Shown: positions 9,080-18,370, numbered from the stretch's first letter. The stretch: 52,284 nt of DNA from Verrucomicrobiota bacterium (GCA_003218375.1 QHNH01000020.1:67983-120266); one strand, 5' to 3'. A program made the numbers and translations. Notes: generated by a model from the letters alone, not told the origin.

Positions 9080-10237
9080 ATGGTGCGCAGACTGATCGCC
9101 ATCATCACGTCGCTGAAGTTGACGATCATTTGTCTCGTCGCGGCGATGGTGCTCATCTTCGCGGGAACGATTGCCCAGGTTCACCTTGGAATTTGGGAAG
9201 CGCAGCAACGCTACTTCCAAAGCTTCTTCGTCTGGTGGCCGCCAGAGGGACGCGGCTTGCGGATTCCCATTTTTCCCGGCGGCCATCTCATCGGCGCGGT
9301 CTTGCTCATCAACCTGATCGCGGCGCACGCGAAACGCTTCCAGTGGGCCTGGCGCAAGTTCGGCATCCATCTCACCCACGCCGGCCTCATCATCATGCTC
9401 GCGGGCGGCTTGTTCACCGACCTGTTCGCGGTCGAGAGTCACATGCGGCTGACTCAGGGCGACACCCGGAATTATTCCGAAGATCCGCGCCGGATGGAGC
9501 TGGCGGTGATCAACACCTCCAACCCGGAGTTCGATCAGGTGACGGCGATTCCGGAAGCAGTCCTGCGCCGCGGCGGAACGATTAAGCACAAGAGCCTGCC
9601 GTTCCGCCTGGTGGTCCGGCACTTTTACCAGAACTCGCGTCTCCACATGGTGAGCGAGCCTGGTGTCACTCTTCAGCCGATTGCGAACCAAGGGCCCGGA
9701 GCGCAAGTTGTCGTCGAGGCAGTCTCCCGCGCGACTGGAGTGAACGACCGTGACCTGGTCAGCGCCGCGGTTGAAATTATCCCCGCGGAATCCGCCTCGC
9801 TCGGCACCTGGCTGGTCTCCGATGCGCTCGGCGCGCCGCAGACGTTTTCCGGCGATGGACGTACCTGGCAGTTAGTCATGCGCCCGGCTCGTTACTACAA
9901 GCCTTACAGCGTCACGCTCCAGAAATTCACGCACGAGCGCTACGTCGGCACCGATATTCCAAAGAACTTCGCCAGCAAGGTCACGTTGATCGATCCGGAG
10001 CGGTCGGTGAATCGCAATGTCCTTGTCTATATGAATCACCCGCTGCGCTATCGCGGCGAGACCTACTACCAGGCTGGTTTCGAGAAAGACGATCGGACCT
10101 CGATCCTGCAAGTAGTGCGTAACCCGTCGTTCGTCGCTCCTTACATCGCGTGCATTGTCGTTGCGGTCGGGTTGCTGGTCCAATTTGGATATCATCTTGT
10201 CGGCTTTTCTCGCCGGAGGGGAACCGTGGCGGCATGA
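9080..10237 (+). CDS. resB: ResB-like cytochrome c biogenesis protein
   Basis: The 385-residue membrane protein has the ResB/Ccs1 layout: an N-terminal helix (LTIICLVAAMVLIFAGTIAQ), two more helices around residues 70-120 including FGIHLTHAGLIIMLAGGL, a large extracytoplasmic beta-rich domain, and a last helix (IACIVVAVGLLVQFGYH). With CcsA it forms System II, which delivers and attaches heme to apocytochromes outside the cytoplasmic membrane. Its stop overlaps the ccsA start (ATGA). That fits the need for heme attachment to the multiheme cytochrome encoded just upstream. Confidence 0.9.
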   Translation: MVRRLIAIITSLKLTIICLVAAMVLIFAGTIAQVHLGIWEAQQRYFQSFFVWWPPEGRGLRIPIFPGGHLIGAVLLINLIAAHAKRFQWAWRKFGIHLTHAGLIIMLAGGLFTDLFAVESHMRLTQGDTRNYSEDPRRMELAVINTSNPEFDQVTAIPEAVLRRGGTIKHKSLPFRLVVRHFYQNSRLHMVSEPGVTLQPIANQGPGAQVVVEAVSRATGVNDRDLVSAAVEIIPAESASLGTWLVSDALGAPQTFSGDGRTWQLVMRPARYYKPYSVTLQKFTHERYVGTDIPKNFASKVTLIDPERSVNRNVLVYMNHPLRYRGETYYQAGFEKDDRTSILQVVRNPSFVAPYIACIVVAVGLLVQFGYHLVGFSRRRGTVAA

Positions 10238-12132
10238 AACGTTTTTTCCCCTGGCTTGTCTTGATCTTCGCCGCTGCCTGGGTGATGGCGAGTTGGTTTC
10301 CGCCAAAAAGCACGGATAACGCGATCGATCTCATCACGCTCGGAAAGGTTCCTGTCCTCGTCGGTGGCCGCGTAAAACCGCTCGATACGGTCGCCCGGAA
10401 TTCATTGCTCATTATTCATGGCAAAGAAACTCTCCAGCTCCCGAATGGTGAACAGATCGGCGCGATGCAATGGCTCGCCGATGTTCTTTTCAAGCCGGCG
10501 CTCGCCGATGAGTATCCGGTTTTCGTCATCCAGAATTCCGAAGTGCTCGGCCTGTTCGGCTGGGAACAAAGCGATCGAAAATATTTCAGCTTCACCGAGC
10601 TGTCGCCGTTCCTGAAACAGATCGACGAGCAGGGCGAGCAAGCGGACAAGCTCGAGTCGGTCCAACGTTCCGCCTATCAGAGCGCGATCCTGAATTTGCG
10701 GAATGCGCTGATTCTTTGCCAGCGGTTGAAGAACAGCTTGCGTCCCGAAGACGCGCATGATTTTTCGAAGGAACTGGAGACCTACGCCACGGCGATTCCT
10801 CCCGCCGCGCAGGCCGCAGGCCAGCGCGGGAAAGGCGAAACCTTCGATAAGGCGAAGCTCGATTCTGTCGCCGCGTTTATCCAGCGATACGAAAACCTGT
10901 CGAGCATGGCTTACCTGCTCGCCGTCCCGTCTGGAGAAGGATTGCAGTGGCAGGCGGTTGGCGAAAGTCTTTTGCAAGCCGTGCAGACCGGCGAACTCCA
11001 TCCGGTCGTAAAAGCGTACGCGCAGCTCGGAGATGCCTATCACGTCGGCGATCAACGGACCTTTAATCAGCAAGCTACCCGGCTCCGCGATTGGTTTGCG
11101 AAAGAACAAGCTGTGGCTACGAAACGGACCTCTTTCGAGTTTCTCTTTAACCGGGTCGATCCGTTCACCCATAGCATGGTGCTCTACGTTCTCGCCTTTC
11201 TGCTGGCGTGCGGTTCGTGGCTTGGCTGGAACCGGCCGCTGAATCGGGCCGCGTTCTACCTCCTGCTCCTATCGCTGGCGGTTCACACCTTCGGGATGGC
11301 CTCGCGGATGTATCTCCAGGAACGTCCGCCGGTCACGAACCTTTATTCCTCGGCGATTTTCATCGGCTGGGGCGCCGTGATCGTCGCGCTCATCCTCGAG
11401 CGAATCTTTCGCGATGGCATTGGCGCGGCTTGCGCCGGCGCGATTGGTTTCATCACCCTAGTCATCGCGCATCATCTGGCCGGCAGCGGCGATACTCTCG
11501 AAATGTTGCAGGCGGTTCTCGACACCAACATCTGGCTCGCCACCCACGTTGTCGCCATCACGACTGGTTATTCCGCGATGTTTTTAGCCGGCATGCTGGC
11601 GATGATCTACGTCATCCGCGGCGTCTTCACGCGGTCGTTGAAAAAGGAAACGGCCGATTCGCTTTCGCGCATGACTTATGGCGTCGTTTGCTTCGCCACG
11701 CTCTTCAGCTTTGTCGGCACCGTCCTTGGCGGCATCTGGGCGGATCAATCGTGGGGCCGCTTCTGGGGTTGGGACCCGAAGGAGAACGGCGCGGTTCTCA
11801 TCGTGCTCTGGTGCGCAATCATTTTACACGCGCGCTGGGGTGGGTTCATCCGGCAGCGCGGGCTTATGATCATGGCGATCTTTGGTAATATCGTCACCAG
11901 CTTCTCCTGGTTCGGCGTGAACATGCTCGGCGTCGGCCTGCATTCCTATGGCTTCATGCAGAAAGCCTTTCCGTGGCTCGTCGGATTCATCGTTAGCCAA
12001 CTCGCCTTAATGGCGGTGGGAGCAATGCCGCTCGAGCGCTGGCGAAGTTTCCGCGGATCAACCAATGGGTCGCGTCAAAATGATAAAATGAACTTCGTCC
12101 CCCCGGGACTAGTAGAAAGAACCTCGGAATAA
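10234..12132 (+). CDS. ccsA: CcsA-like cytochrome c biogenesis protein with long N-terminal domain
   Basis: The 632-residue protein has a first helix (FFPWLVLIFAAAWVMASWF), then a mostly helical soluble stretch (about residues 30-310), then the multi-helix CcsA core. The tryptophan-rich heme-handling motif WGRFWGWDPKENGA is at about residues 507-520, and conserved histidines appear in the THVVAI and LHSYGF segments. The start at 10234 overlaps the resB stop codon by ATGA, which favours it over an upstream in-frame ATG. The N-terminal domain is not ResB; its role is unknown but it is probably a heme- or apocytochrome-binding module. Confidence 0.9.
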   Translation: MKRFFPWLVLIFAAAWVMASWFPPKSTDNAIDLITLGKVPVLVGGRVKPLDTVARNSLLIIHGKETLQLPNGEQIGAMQWLADVLFKPALADEYPVFVIQNSEVLGLFGWEQSDRKYFSFTELSPFLKQIDEQGEQADKLESVQRSAYQSAILNLRNALILCQRLKNSLRPEDAHDFSKELETYATAIPPAAQAAGQRGKGETFDKAKLDSVAAFIQRYENLSSMAYLLAVPSGEGLQWQAVGESLLQAVQTGELHPVVKAYAQLGDAYHVGDQRTFNQQATRLRDWFAKEQAVATKRTSFEFLFNRVDPFTHSMVLYVLAFLLACGSWLGWNRPLNRAAFYLLLLSLAVHTFGMASRMYLQERPPVTNLYSSAIFIGWGAVIVALILERIFRDGIGAACAGAIGFITLVIAHHLAGSGDTLEMLQAVLDTNIWLATHVVAITTGYSAMFLAGMLAMIYVIRGVFTRSLKKETADSLSRMTYGVVCFATLFSFVGTVLGGIWADQSWGRFWGWDPKENGAVLIVLWCAIILHARWGGFIRQRGLMIMAIFGNIVTSFSWFGVNMLGVGLHSYGFMQKAFPWLVGFIVSQLALMAVGAMPLERWRSFRGSTNGSRQNDKMNFVPPGLVERTSE

Positions 12133-12151
12133 CTCCTGAAAGGAATCAACT

Positions 12152-12481
12152 ATGAAAGTAATCGTCACCATCATCATTAGTCTCTTCGTGGCTTCCGGTG
12201 TCTCACTCCGCGCCGCGGACGCGAAAGCAAATTGGGATGCGAACTGCGCCCAGTGTCACGGTAAGAGCGGCAACGCCGATACCAAGATGGGAAAACAATT
12301 GAACGCAAAAGATCTGACCGATCCGAAAGTTCAAGCTGCTTTCACTGATGCCAAGGCCACCGAGTCGATCAAGAACGGCGTGAAGGAAAACGGCAAGACG
12401 ACGATGAAAGCGTTCGCCGGCAAACTAACCGACGACGAGATCAAAGCACTCGTCGCTTACGTGCGGACACTGAAAAAGTAA
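12152..12481 (+). CDS. Small mono-heme cytochrome c
   Basis: The 109-residue precursor has a cleavable signal peptide ending LRAADA and one CAQCH heme site (residues 32-36). A MKAFAGKLTDDEIKALVAYV tail supplies the distal Met and last helix of a class I cytochrome c. AAAGGA lies about 8 bases before the ATG. It follows ccsA by 19 bases and is likely co-transcribed with it. A shuttle between the bc-type complex and the multiheme cytochrome is plausible but inferred only from position. Confidence 0.92.
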   Translation: MKVIVTIIISLFVASGVSLRAADAKANWDANCAQCHGKSGNADTKMGKQLNAKDLTDPKVQAAFTDAKATESIKNGVKENGKTTMKAFAGKLTDDEIKALVAYVRTLKK

Positions 12482-12532
12482 CGCGCAGATTAAAGCCAAA
12501 GTTTTCGCAGACCAGTTACGTTCGCTTCGGCG

Positions 12533-13378
12533 ATGATGACTTACTCCTTTTTTGCGCACGTCGCCTTTGCCTTCGATGCCCGGTCGCATGCTACTCCGCA
12601 AGCCACCGCGAATCTGCTGATCGAGGTCGAAGATAAAACGGTAAGAGCCCACGACCAGCACAGGCACCTCAAAGTCTCCGAGACGGGCGGTGCGCATTCT
12701 GCCGAAGTGGCGGGTGAGATTGCGATGGCCGCAGCCCTTGAATACCTGAAGGCCGAGCCGGAGTTCCGCCCCTTTCCGGCCCAGCGTTTTGTTAACTTCG
12801 ACCTGATTCGGCCGACCCATATTTCGATTCGCCCTCCGCCGACCAAGGTCCTGCATGACGGCTCGAAGATTTGGCGACTCGCTGAATGCGACGCCGACAA
12901 GCTCCGAGGCGAACCACACTCTGTTCGTTACCCGGGCATCGAACAACGGCTGGCGGCTCATCCCTTCCTCAAGGGAATGAGTCCGCATCACTTCGAGCTT
13001 CTCGCGCTTTGCGCGATGCCGACCGAATTCGACGCCGGCGACATCGTCTTGCGCGAAGGCGAACCGGCCAGCGGCTTCTACCTCATCGAAACCGGAACCA
13101 TTGTCCTGGAAGCAAAAGCGGATGACGGAAAAACAGTCGTCATCGACACGGTCTCGGCCGGAGAGCCGCTGGGTTGGTCCTGGCTTTTCCCGCCTTACCT
13201 CTGGTCCTTTGATGCGCGGGCAACCGAGCCCTGCACCGCCATCTGTCTTTCCGGCCTGCTCTTGAGGCAGCACCGGGACGACGACCTTACCCTGAGCCAG
13301 GAACTGCATAAGCGGGCGAGCGAAGTGATGGTGCGTCGTCTTCGGGCGGCCAGAAAAAAACTGATCGCCCACAAATAG
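12533..13378 (+). CDS. Cyclic-nucleotide-binding-domain protein with unassigned N-terminus
   Basis: Residues about 135-255 form a CNB/Crp-type beta roll (FDAGDIVLREGEPASGFYLI). There is no helix-turn-helix after it, so it is not a normal Crp transcription factor. The C-terminal half aligns well with the protein at 24845-25435, including the shared GWSWLFPPY segment. That homologue begins almost exactly where the CNB domain starts. The first 130 residues here match nothing I know, and their codon pattern only moderately supports translation. No good start codon occurs close to the CNB domain, so the N-terminus is uncertain (ATG at 12533 or 12725). Confidence 0.72.
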   Translation: MMTYSFFAHVAFAFDARSHATPQATANLLIEVEDKTVRAHDQHRHLKVSETGGAHSAEVAGEIAMAAALEYLKAEPEFRPFPAQRFVNFDLIRPTHISIRPPPTKVLHDGSKIWRLAECDADKLRGEPHSVRYPGIEQRLAAHPFLKGMSPHHFELLALCAMPTEFDAGDIVLREGEPASGFYLIETGTIVLEAKADDGKTVVIDTVSAGEPLGWSWLFPPYLWSFDARATEPCTAICLSGLLLRQHRDDDLTLSQELHKRASEVMVRRLRAARKKLIAHK

Positions 13379-13399
13379 CGGACGTCGCCAGCACCACCG

Positions 13400-14554
13400 A
13401 TGAAAGAAAAGGACCACGTTTTCACCATCGGCATCGAGGAGGAATTCCAGATTGTCGATCCGGAAACGCGCGAGCTGCGTTCGCACATCCAGGAAATTCT
13501 GGCGCAGGGAAAAATGATCCTGAAGGAACAGATCAAACCCGAGATGCATCAATCTGTCGTCGAGCTCGGGACGGAAATCTGCCGCGATGTCGCCGATGCG
13601 CGCCGGCAAGTCGTGCGGCTTCGCCGGGAGCTTGCCATCCTTGCGGCGCGCGACGGCCTCCTGGTCGCCTCCGCCGGCACGCATCCGTTTTCACATTGGA
13701 TGGATCAGTTGATCACCTCGGGCGAGCGCTATGCCACGGTCGTCAACGATCTGCAACAGATTGCGCGGGCGAATCTCATTTTCGGATTGCACGTGCACAT
13801 CGGCATCCCGAATCGCGAGGAGGCGATCCAGCTCATGAACCAGGCGCGTTACTTTCTTCCGCACATCTATGCGCTCTCGGTCAATTCTCCTTTCTGGCTC
13901 GGCCAGAATACCGGCTTCAAGGCTTACCGGCACAATATCTTCGAGCGCTTTCCGCGCACCGGAATCCCGGACGTTTTCGAAAGCCTGTCCGAATATGAGG
14001 ATTACCTCGAGCTTCTGGTCACTACTAATTGCATCGATAACGCGAAGAAGATCTGGTGGGACATTCGACTCCATCCGTTCTTCGACACGCTGGAATTTCG
14101 GATTTGCGATGCCCAATGCGGCGTCGAGGACACGATCGCGCTGGCCGCGATGATGCAGGCGGTCATATTCAAATTGCACAAACTGCTTCGGCAAAATACA
14201 TCGTTCAGAATCTATCAGCGGCGCGTGATCGATGAGAACCGCTGGCGCGCCTCGCGCTACGGGCTCGACGGCAAGCTGATCGATTTCGGCCGTAAGTGCG
14301 AAGTGGAGACCCGCAGCTTGATCCACGAAATCCTGGAGTTTATTTCGGCCGAAGTGGACGAGCTTGGCAGCCTCCGCGAGATCGGTCACATCGAGCGCAT
14401 TCTTCGCGGAGGGACGGGCGCGGACCGGCAACTTGCCGTTTGGGAACGCACCCAAGACATGAAAGCCGTCGTCGACCAAATCGTCGCGGAGACTAACGAA
14501 GGTCTTGGACTAAACGAAGCGTCGAGCGTCTCGGAAGCCTCAGCCGTGGTATGA
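13400..14554 (+). CDS. Carboxylate-amine ligase, YbdK / glutamate-cysteine ligase 2 family
   Basis: The 384-residue protein begins FTIGIEEEFQIVDPETRELR, the metal/ATP-binding glutamate signature of GCS2-type ligases. It continues with the HVHIGIPN and RLHPFFDTLEFRICD segments of the family. YbdK-type enzymes have weak gamma-glutamate-cysteine ligase activity; the real substrates are mostly unknown. The gene starts 21 bases after the CNB-protein gene and converges with the DHOD-like gene (11-base gap). A role in thiol or redox metabolism would suit the surrounding electron-transfer genes, but this is inference. Confidence 0.92.
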   Translation: MKEKDHVFTIGIEEEFQIVDPETRELRSHIQEILAQGKMILKEQIKPEMHQSVVELGTEICRDVADARRQVVRLRRELAILAARDGLLVASAGTHPFSHWMDQLITSGERYATVVNDLQQIARANLIFGLHVHIGIPNREEAIQLMNQARYFLPHIYALSVNSPFWLGQNTGFKAYRHNIFERFPRTGIPDVFESLSEYEDYLELLVTTNCIDNAKKIWWDIRLHPFFDTLEFRICDAQCGVEDTIALAAMMQAVIFKLHKLLRQNTSFRIYQRRVIDENRWRASRYGLDGKLIDFGRKCEVETRSLIHEILEFISAEVDELGSLREIGHIERILRGGTGADRQLAVWERTQDMKAVVDQIVAETNEGLGLNEASSVSEASAVV

Positions 14555-14565
14555 TCGTGTGCCGT

Positions 14566-15516
14566 TCAACGGCGCAGCGGGAACAACGACTTATAACTCG
14601 AAAGCCCGCGGACGTACTGCGCCCGCTCGAAGGCGCTCGGGTCCGGGCAATTCTTCTGGCTCATCACGCCCTTGATTTCGTCCAGCGATTTGTGGCCGTG
14701 CTGTTCCAGCCAGGCCACCATTTCCATTTCGATTCGTTGAATATGCGGAATGCCGTGCCGCATCAACGCGCTGCAAAGCATCGTCACGTCCGCGCCAGCC
14801 ATCACCATTTTGATCGCGTCCGTCGCCTGATAAATTCCGCTCGTGGCCGCGAGATTGCATCGGACTTTCCCGAACAAAATCCCGATCCAGTGCAATGCGA
14901 GCCGCATGTCGGCCGGGACGCTTAGGGTTAGGTTTGGCGTTACCTCCATCTTCTCGATGTCGATGTCGGGCTGGTAAAATCGGTTGAAGAGAACAAGCGC
15001 GTCGGCGCCGACGGCGTCGAAAGCGGCAGCCATGTTTGCGAAGTTGCTGAAATACGGACTGAGCTTTATCGCCAATGGAAGCGTCGTCTGGAGTCGGACC
15101 GTCCTGACGACATCGATGTATCCCTTCTCGATGGTCGATCCGGTGACTTTTGTTCGCGTCGGTATCTTATAGATATTCAACTCGAGCGCGTCGGCCCCGG
15201 CCTCGGCGATCTCCCGCCCGTAACGAATCCAGCCGCCGAGGGTAGTGCAGTTGAGGCTGGCGATAATCGGAATCTTCACGGCGCGTTTCGCCGCCTCGAT
15301 GTGCTTTAGGTAAGTTTCGGGCGTAACTCGAAAAGCGGGGCTGGTGGTGGTGGAATCCGTTTCCGTTTGTTCTTCAAATAAGGAGTGGAGGACGACCGCC
15401 GCCGCACCGGCTGCTTCCATTTGTTTGATCTTGTCGATCTCCTCCGAAAGGGGCGAAGCCGACGGCACCAACGGCGTGCGCAACTTCAGCCCAAGATAGT
15501 TCGTGGAAAGATCCAT
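14566..15516 (-). CDS. Dihydroorotate dehydrogenase-like flavoprotein
   Basis: The 316-residue TIM-barrel protein begins MDLSTNYLGLKLRTPLVPSA and has the FMN-binding IKLSPYFSN segment and the glycine-rich C-terminal phosphate loop region. The catalytic SCPN segment of true dihydroorotate dehydrogenases is replaced by LNIYKIPT, as in the DHOD-like subgroup often found beside pyruvate:ferredoxin oxidoreductase. It is therefore unlikely to be PyrD. It is the last gene of the minus-strand cupredoxin-Rieske-cytochrome b operon (43-base gap), suggesting a flavin oxidoreductase linked to that chain. Confidence 0.88.
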   Translation of the reverse strand: MDLSTNYLGLKLRTPLVPSASPLSEEIDKIKQMEAAGAAAVVLHSLFEEQTETDSTTTSPAFRVTPETYLKHIEAAKRAVKIPIIASLNCTTLGGWIRYGREIAEAGADALELNIYKIPTRTKVTGSTIEKGYIDVVRTVRLQTTLPLAIKLSPYFSNFANMAAAFDAVGADALVLFNRFYQPDIDIEKMEVTPNLTLSVPADMRLALHWIGILFGKVRCNLAATSGIYQATDAIKMVMAGADVTMLCSALMRHGIPHIQRIEMEMVAWLEQHGHKSLDEIKGVMSQKNCPDPSAFERAQYVRGLSSYKSLFPLRR

Positions 15517-15559
15517 GATGCAGCCCTATGTGGCCTAACGAATTGTTGTGTTTCCCCCG

Positions 15560-17038
15560 CTACTTCAGACTTTTGAGGTAAGCGACGAGTGCTTTCAAGT
15601 CTTCGTCGGGAATCTCCACCGGTTTCATCTCGCCTTCGATCATCTTGGGGGTGGGATGGCGAAGCAGCTTCGTCAACTCTTCGGCGGATTTTTGCGCGGT
15701 AGCGCCGGCCAGCTTCGGGCCCGCGTTCGTCCCTACGCCGTTCTCGCCATGGCACGCGTCGCACGATTCGCCGTCGTAAATTTTCTTCCCCGCAACAGCG
15801 GCTGGATCGAGGACAGAAACATTCGGCGCCGAGAGAGAACTCGCCGCCGCTTCCGGTTCGAACGGCTCGCGCATGAACCGCTCCGTTTCTTCGTTTTGTT
15901 TTGCGACCTGTTTCGCGATCGCCGGATCGAGTTGATCCTCATGCCGGCTCAACCATCCAAAGGTGATGAGCGTCGCCATTATGGCCAGATAAATTCCAAC
16001 AGCGATCGGGCGCCGCCACGGCCGCCGTTCCAGGCGCCTGTCGAAAAAGGGAAGACCGACGACAAGGATCGCGGTGAGCGTCGGGATGACGACAATGCCG
16101 ACGATAGAGAGCGAGCCCTTGAAGTATTTCAGCCATTGGAACACCGGCAGGTAGAACCATTCTGGGCGCGGGACGTACTGGGTATCGGCCGGATTCGCTT
16201 TTGGACCAAGCTCCGTCGGAGAAAAATAGGAGAATAATCCCAGCACGCAGATCATGAGCAGCGCCACGACCGTATCCATCAACACCTGTCGCGGATAAAA
16301 CCGTTCGGTCGGAAGTTTGGGATTGATTGGGTCTTCGCTCGGTGGACCGGCGGCACCGGCTTTGCGGAACAAAAACACGTGGGCCGCGATCAAGCCCAGG
16401 ATTGCTCCCGGCAGCAAGAAAACGTGCCCCACAAAAAAACGCGACAAAGTGAGGGTGCCCATCTCGTTTCCACCACGCATCAAGCGTTTGAGAGTGGAGC
16501 CGATCAATGGCACTTCGCTCGCCATGTTCGTCCCGACCGTCGTGGCGAAATACGCTTTCTGGTCCCATGGGAGCAGATAGCCGGTGAACGCCATCGCCAG
16601 CATCAGGCCAAGGAGCGCGCAGCCGGAAATCCAGAGCACTTCACGGCGGCCTTTGTAGGCGCCGTAAAGAAATGTCTGCGTCAGATGGAGGAGCATGACG
16701 ATGACAACCGCGCTCGAGCCGTAGGCGTGCAGGCTGCGCAAGAACGAGCCGCCGGTTACTTCTTTCACGATGTAAGCGAGGGTTGTGTGCGCATGATCGG
16801 CCGTCGGCGCGTAGTAGAGCGCAAGAAAGATCCCGGTGATGGTTTGCGAAATAAAAAGGAAGAGCAGGACCGAACCGAAAACGTAGGCCCATCGCGCGCC
16901 GCCCGGGATCGGCTCGTCCAGCGCTTCGTGCATCAACGATCCCACCCCGATGCGAACGTCGAACCAGCGATAGATGCGCCGCCGCCGGTTCAGATGCGGT
17001 TCGTTCGGTTTCCCGTTGGGCGTCAGCGCGTCAGCCAT
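15560..17038 (-). CDS. Cytochrome b fused to a C-terminal cytochrome c domain
   Basis: The 492-residue membrane protein carries the four heme-ligating histidines of cytochrome b in two helices (SLHAYGSSAVVIVMLLHLTQ and the RFFVGHVF...AAHVFLF segment). It has a Qo-site PEWF motif (RPEWFYLP), further helices, a hydrophilic linker, and a C-terminal mono-heme domain with CDACH at residues 426-430. In bc1/b6f complexes this subunit oxidises quinol. Fusion with cytochrome c removes the need for a separate cytochrome c1. The Rieske gene lies 12 bases upstream in the same operon. Confidence 0.94.
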   Translation of the reverse strand: MADALTPNGKPNEPHLNRRRRIYRWFDVRIGVGSLMHEALDEPIPGGARWAYVFGSVLLFLFISQTITGIFLALYYAPTADHAHTTLAYIVKEVTGGSFLRSLHAYGSSAVVIVMLLHLTQTFLYGAYKGRREVLWISGCALLGLMLAMAFTGYLLPWDQKAYFATTVGTNMASEVPLIGSTLKRLMRGGNEMGTLTLSRFFVGHVFLLPGAILGLIAAHVFLFRKAGAAGPPSEDPINPKLPTERFYPRQVLMDTVVALLMICVLGLFSYFSPTELGPKANPADTQYVPRPEWFYLPVFQWLKYFKGSLSIVGIVVIPTLTAILVVGLPFFDRRLERRPWRRPIAVGIYLAIMATLITFGWLSRHEDQLDPAIAKQVAKQNEETERFMREPFEPEAAASSLSAPNVSVLDPAAVAGKKIYDGESCDACHGENGVGTNAGPKLAGATAQKSAEELTKLLRHPTPKMIEGEMKPVEIPDEDLKALVAYLKSLK

Positions 17039-17050
17039 GATGGATTCGTT

Positions 17051-17626
17051 CTAGGCGAGAACTTCCCTGGTCGGAATGAGCTGGCGGAAATATTGATAGC
17101 GCACCTTCAAGACACCCTCCTCGACCTTGCTCTCGAGGTCGTCCATCGGTCGCGGCGCTGGACCGGAAACACGAATGCCATCGAGCGTGAAGATCGCGGT
17201 GTGGCAGGGACAAATGAACTGCTGTTTCGCTTCCACCCAGGGAATGGAACAACCGAGATGCGGACAAATCGGCGACAACACGCGCAGGACACCATCCTTC
17301 GCCGGTAAAACATAGATCGCTTTTTCCGAAACAATTTTCCGCCAACCGTCGCGTTGATCGACTGTGATCAGCTTTTTCATCGGCGCCGTAAGCGAAGCGA
17401 ACTCTTCGATCTTTCCGATATCCGACCAGCCGATGTCCGTCGTTTTGGTCAGCAGCGGATGGAGCGCAAAACGAAGAAGCGGGACCGACAGCGCCGCGCC
17501 TACGACCATGGCGCCGAAACCGAGCAGCACGCCCAAAAAGGAACGGCGATTGATCGGTTCGACCTCGACCTGGCTTGGCGGAGCCGCGCCCGTGCGGCCT
17601 TCGCCCGATGTTGGGGACGAGTTCAT
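17051..17626 (-). CDS. Rieske iron-sulfur protein of the bc-type complex
   Basis: The 191-residue protein has a twin-arginine-type N-terminus (NRRSFLG), one membrane anchor (residues about 33-52) and the Rieske cluster ligands: CPHLGC at 121-126 and CPCH at 139-142. The fold ends normally. It takes electrons from quinol and passes them to the cytochrome c domain of the adjacent cytochrome b-c fusion. Gene order Rieske then cytochrome b is the common one. Confidence 0.95.
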   Translation of the reverse strand: MNSSPTSGEGRTGAAPPSQVEVEPINRRSFLGVLLGFGAMVVGAALSVPLLRFALHPLLTKTTDIGWSDIGKIEEFASLTAPMKKLITVDQRDGWRKIVSEKAIYVLPAKDGVLRVLSPICPHLGCSIPWVEAKQQFICPCHTAIFTLDGIRVSGPAPRPMDDLESKVEEGVLKVRYQYFRQLIPTREVLA

Positions 17627-17737
17627 TAGAACGCACTGGCCATTAACGGAGGAACAGAAACCAAAACAAGTGCGATCGCTCGGTTCCGAAAAAATGCGCA
17701 GCCTTTTTGACGCCAGGGTGAGATGGACTCACGCCCC

Positions 17738-18208
17738 TCATTGGCGCACAGTCATCACGCCTTTCATGCCGCCGGCGTAATGTTCGGGAAACGTGCAGAC
17801 ATAATCGTACGCTCCGGGAACGCCCGGCGCGGTGAACGTCACGCTGTCCGATTCCCCGGGACCGAGCAGCTTCGTTTTCGCCAGGACATAGAACTCCTGC
17901 TCGAACGCGATGTAGTCCCGTTCTGGATGCGGCATTCCCAGCTCGACAAACTTCGGCGTATAAGCCTCCTTCGCGAGTAACACCCAGTTGTGCGCCGTCG
18001 CCTCCTTCGGCAGCTCGCCGATGTTCTTCAGACGCACGATCACTTTCTGTCCCGGTTTCGCGTCGAAACTCGTTACGCTAAACTTCATGAAATCATCCCC
18101 CGTGATTTCAACCACTTTCGGCGGCGCGACATTCCGCGAGCAGCCGAGCGCCGTCGCAGCTATCGCGAGCAGAGCAAGACTCGCGGCCTTCATATGTCTG
18201 CCGATCAT
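17738..18208 (-). CDS. Azurin-like cupredoxin lipoprotein
   Basis: The 156-residue precursor has a signal peptide with an ALGC lipobox (Cys 23). The azurin/plastocyanin type-1 copper ligands are visible: His 73 in TAHNW, Cys 138 in YVCTFPEH, His 143 and Met 148 in AGGMKG. It is a likely periplasmic one-electron carrier. It sits 111 bases upstream of the Rieske gene on the same strand, so it probably serves the same electron-transfer chain. Starting at the second ATG (18193) would give an equally good signal peptide. Confidence 0.92.
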   Translation of the reverse strand: MIGRHMKAASLALLAIAATALGCSRNVAPPKVVEITGDDFMKFSVTSFDAKPGQKVIVRLKNIGELPKEATAHNWVLLAKEAYTPKFVELGMPHPERDYIAFEQEFYVLAKTKLLGPGESDSVTFTAPGVPGAYDYVCTFPEHYAGGMKGVMTVRQ

Positions 18209-18237
18209 GTCCGGAACGCGGAATCCACGTCAACCTC

Positions 18238-18370
18238 TGATCGCCGCCCTCTGCCCTCCGTCTTCTTCCGCTCTCGCTGACCTCAGACCTCTGTCCTCCG
18301 ACCTCTGAGCGTTTTCTCCTTTCCACTTCCTCCTTTCTAATTTAGATGATTTCTCCAATGCCCTCCCAGG
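18238..18370. repeat. Direct repeat copy 1 flanking the HigBA-type module
   Basis: A pyrimidine-rich block of about 130 bases (reading strand plus) contains CTGACCTCAGACCTCTGTCC, then CCGACCTCTGA, TTTCTCCTTTCCACTTCC, and TCCTTTCTAATTT. It recurs with small changes at 19164-19288. The short words (GACCTC, CCTCTG, CTCCG) repeat within the block. It occupies most of the gap between the cupredoxin gene and the toxin gene. Confidence 0.85.

Noticed and set aside
12425-13684. Minus-strand frame of 419 residues across the CNB and ligase genes
   Set aside because: Composition is typical of an antisense shadow, and it spans the boundary of two real plus-strand genes.
14566-15516. Assignment as pyrD (pyrimidine synthesis)
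   Set aside because: The SCPN catalytic segment is replaced and the gene sits in a cytochrome operon, so the DHOD-like subgroup fits better.
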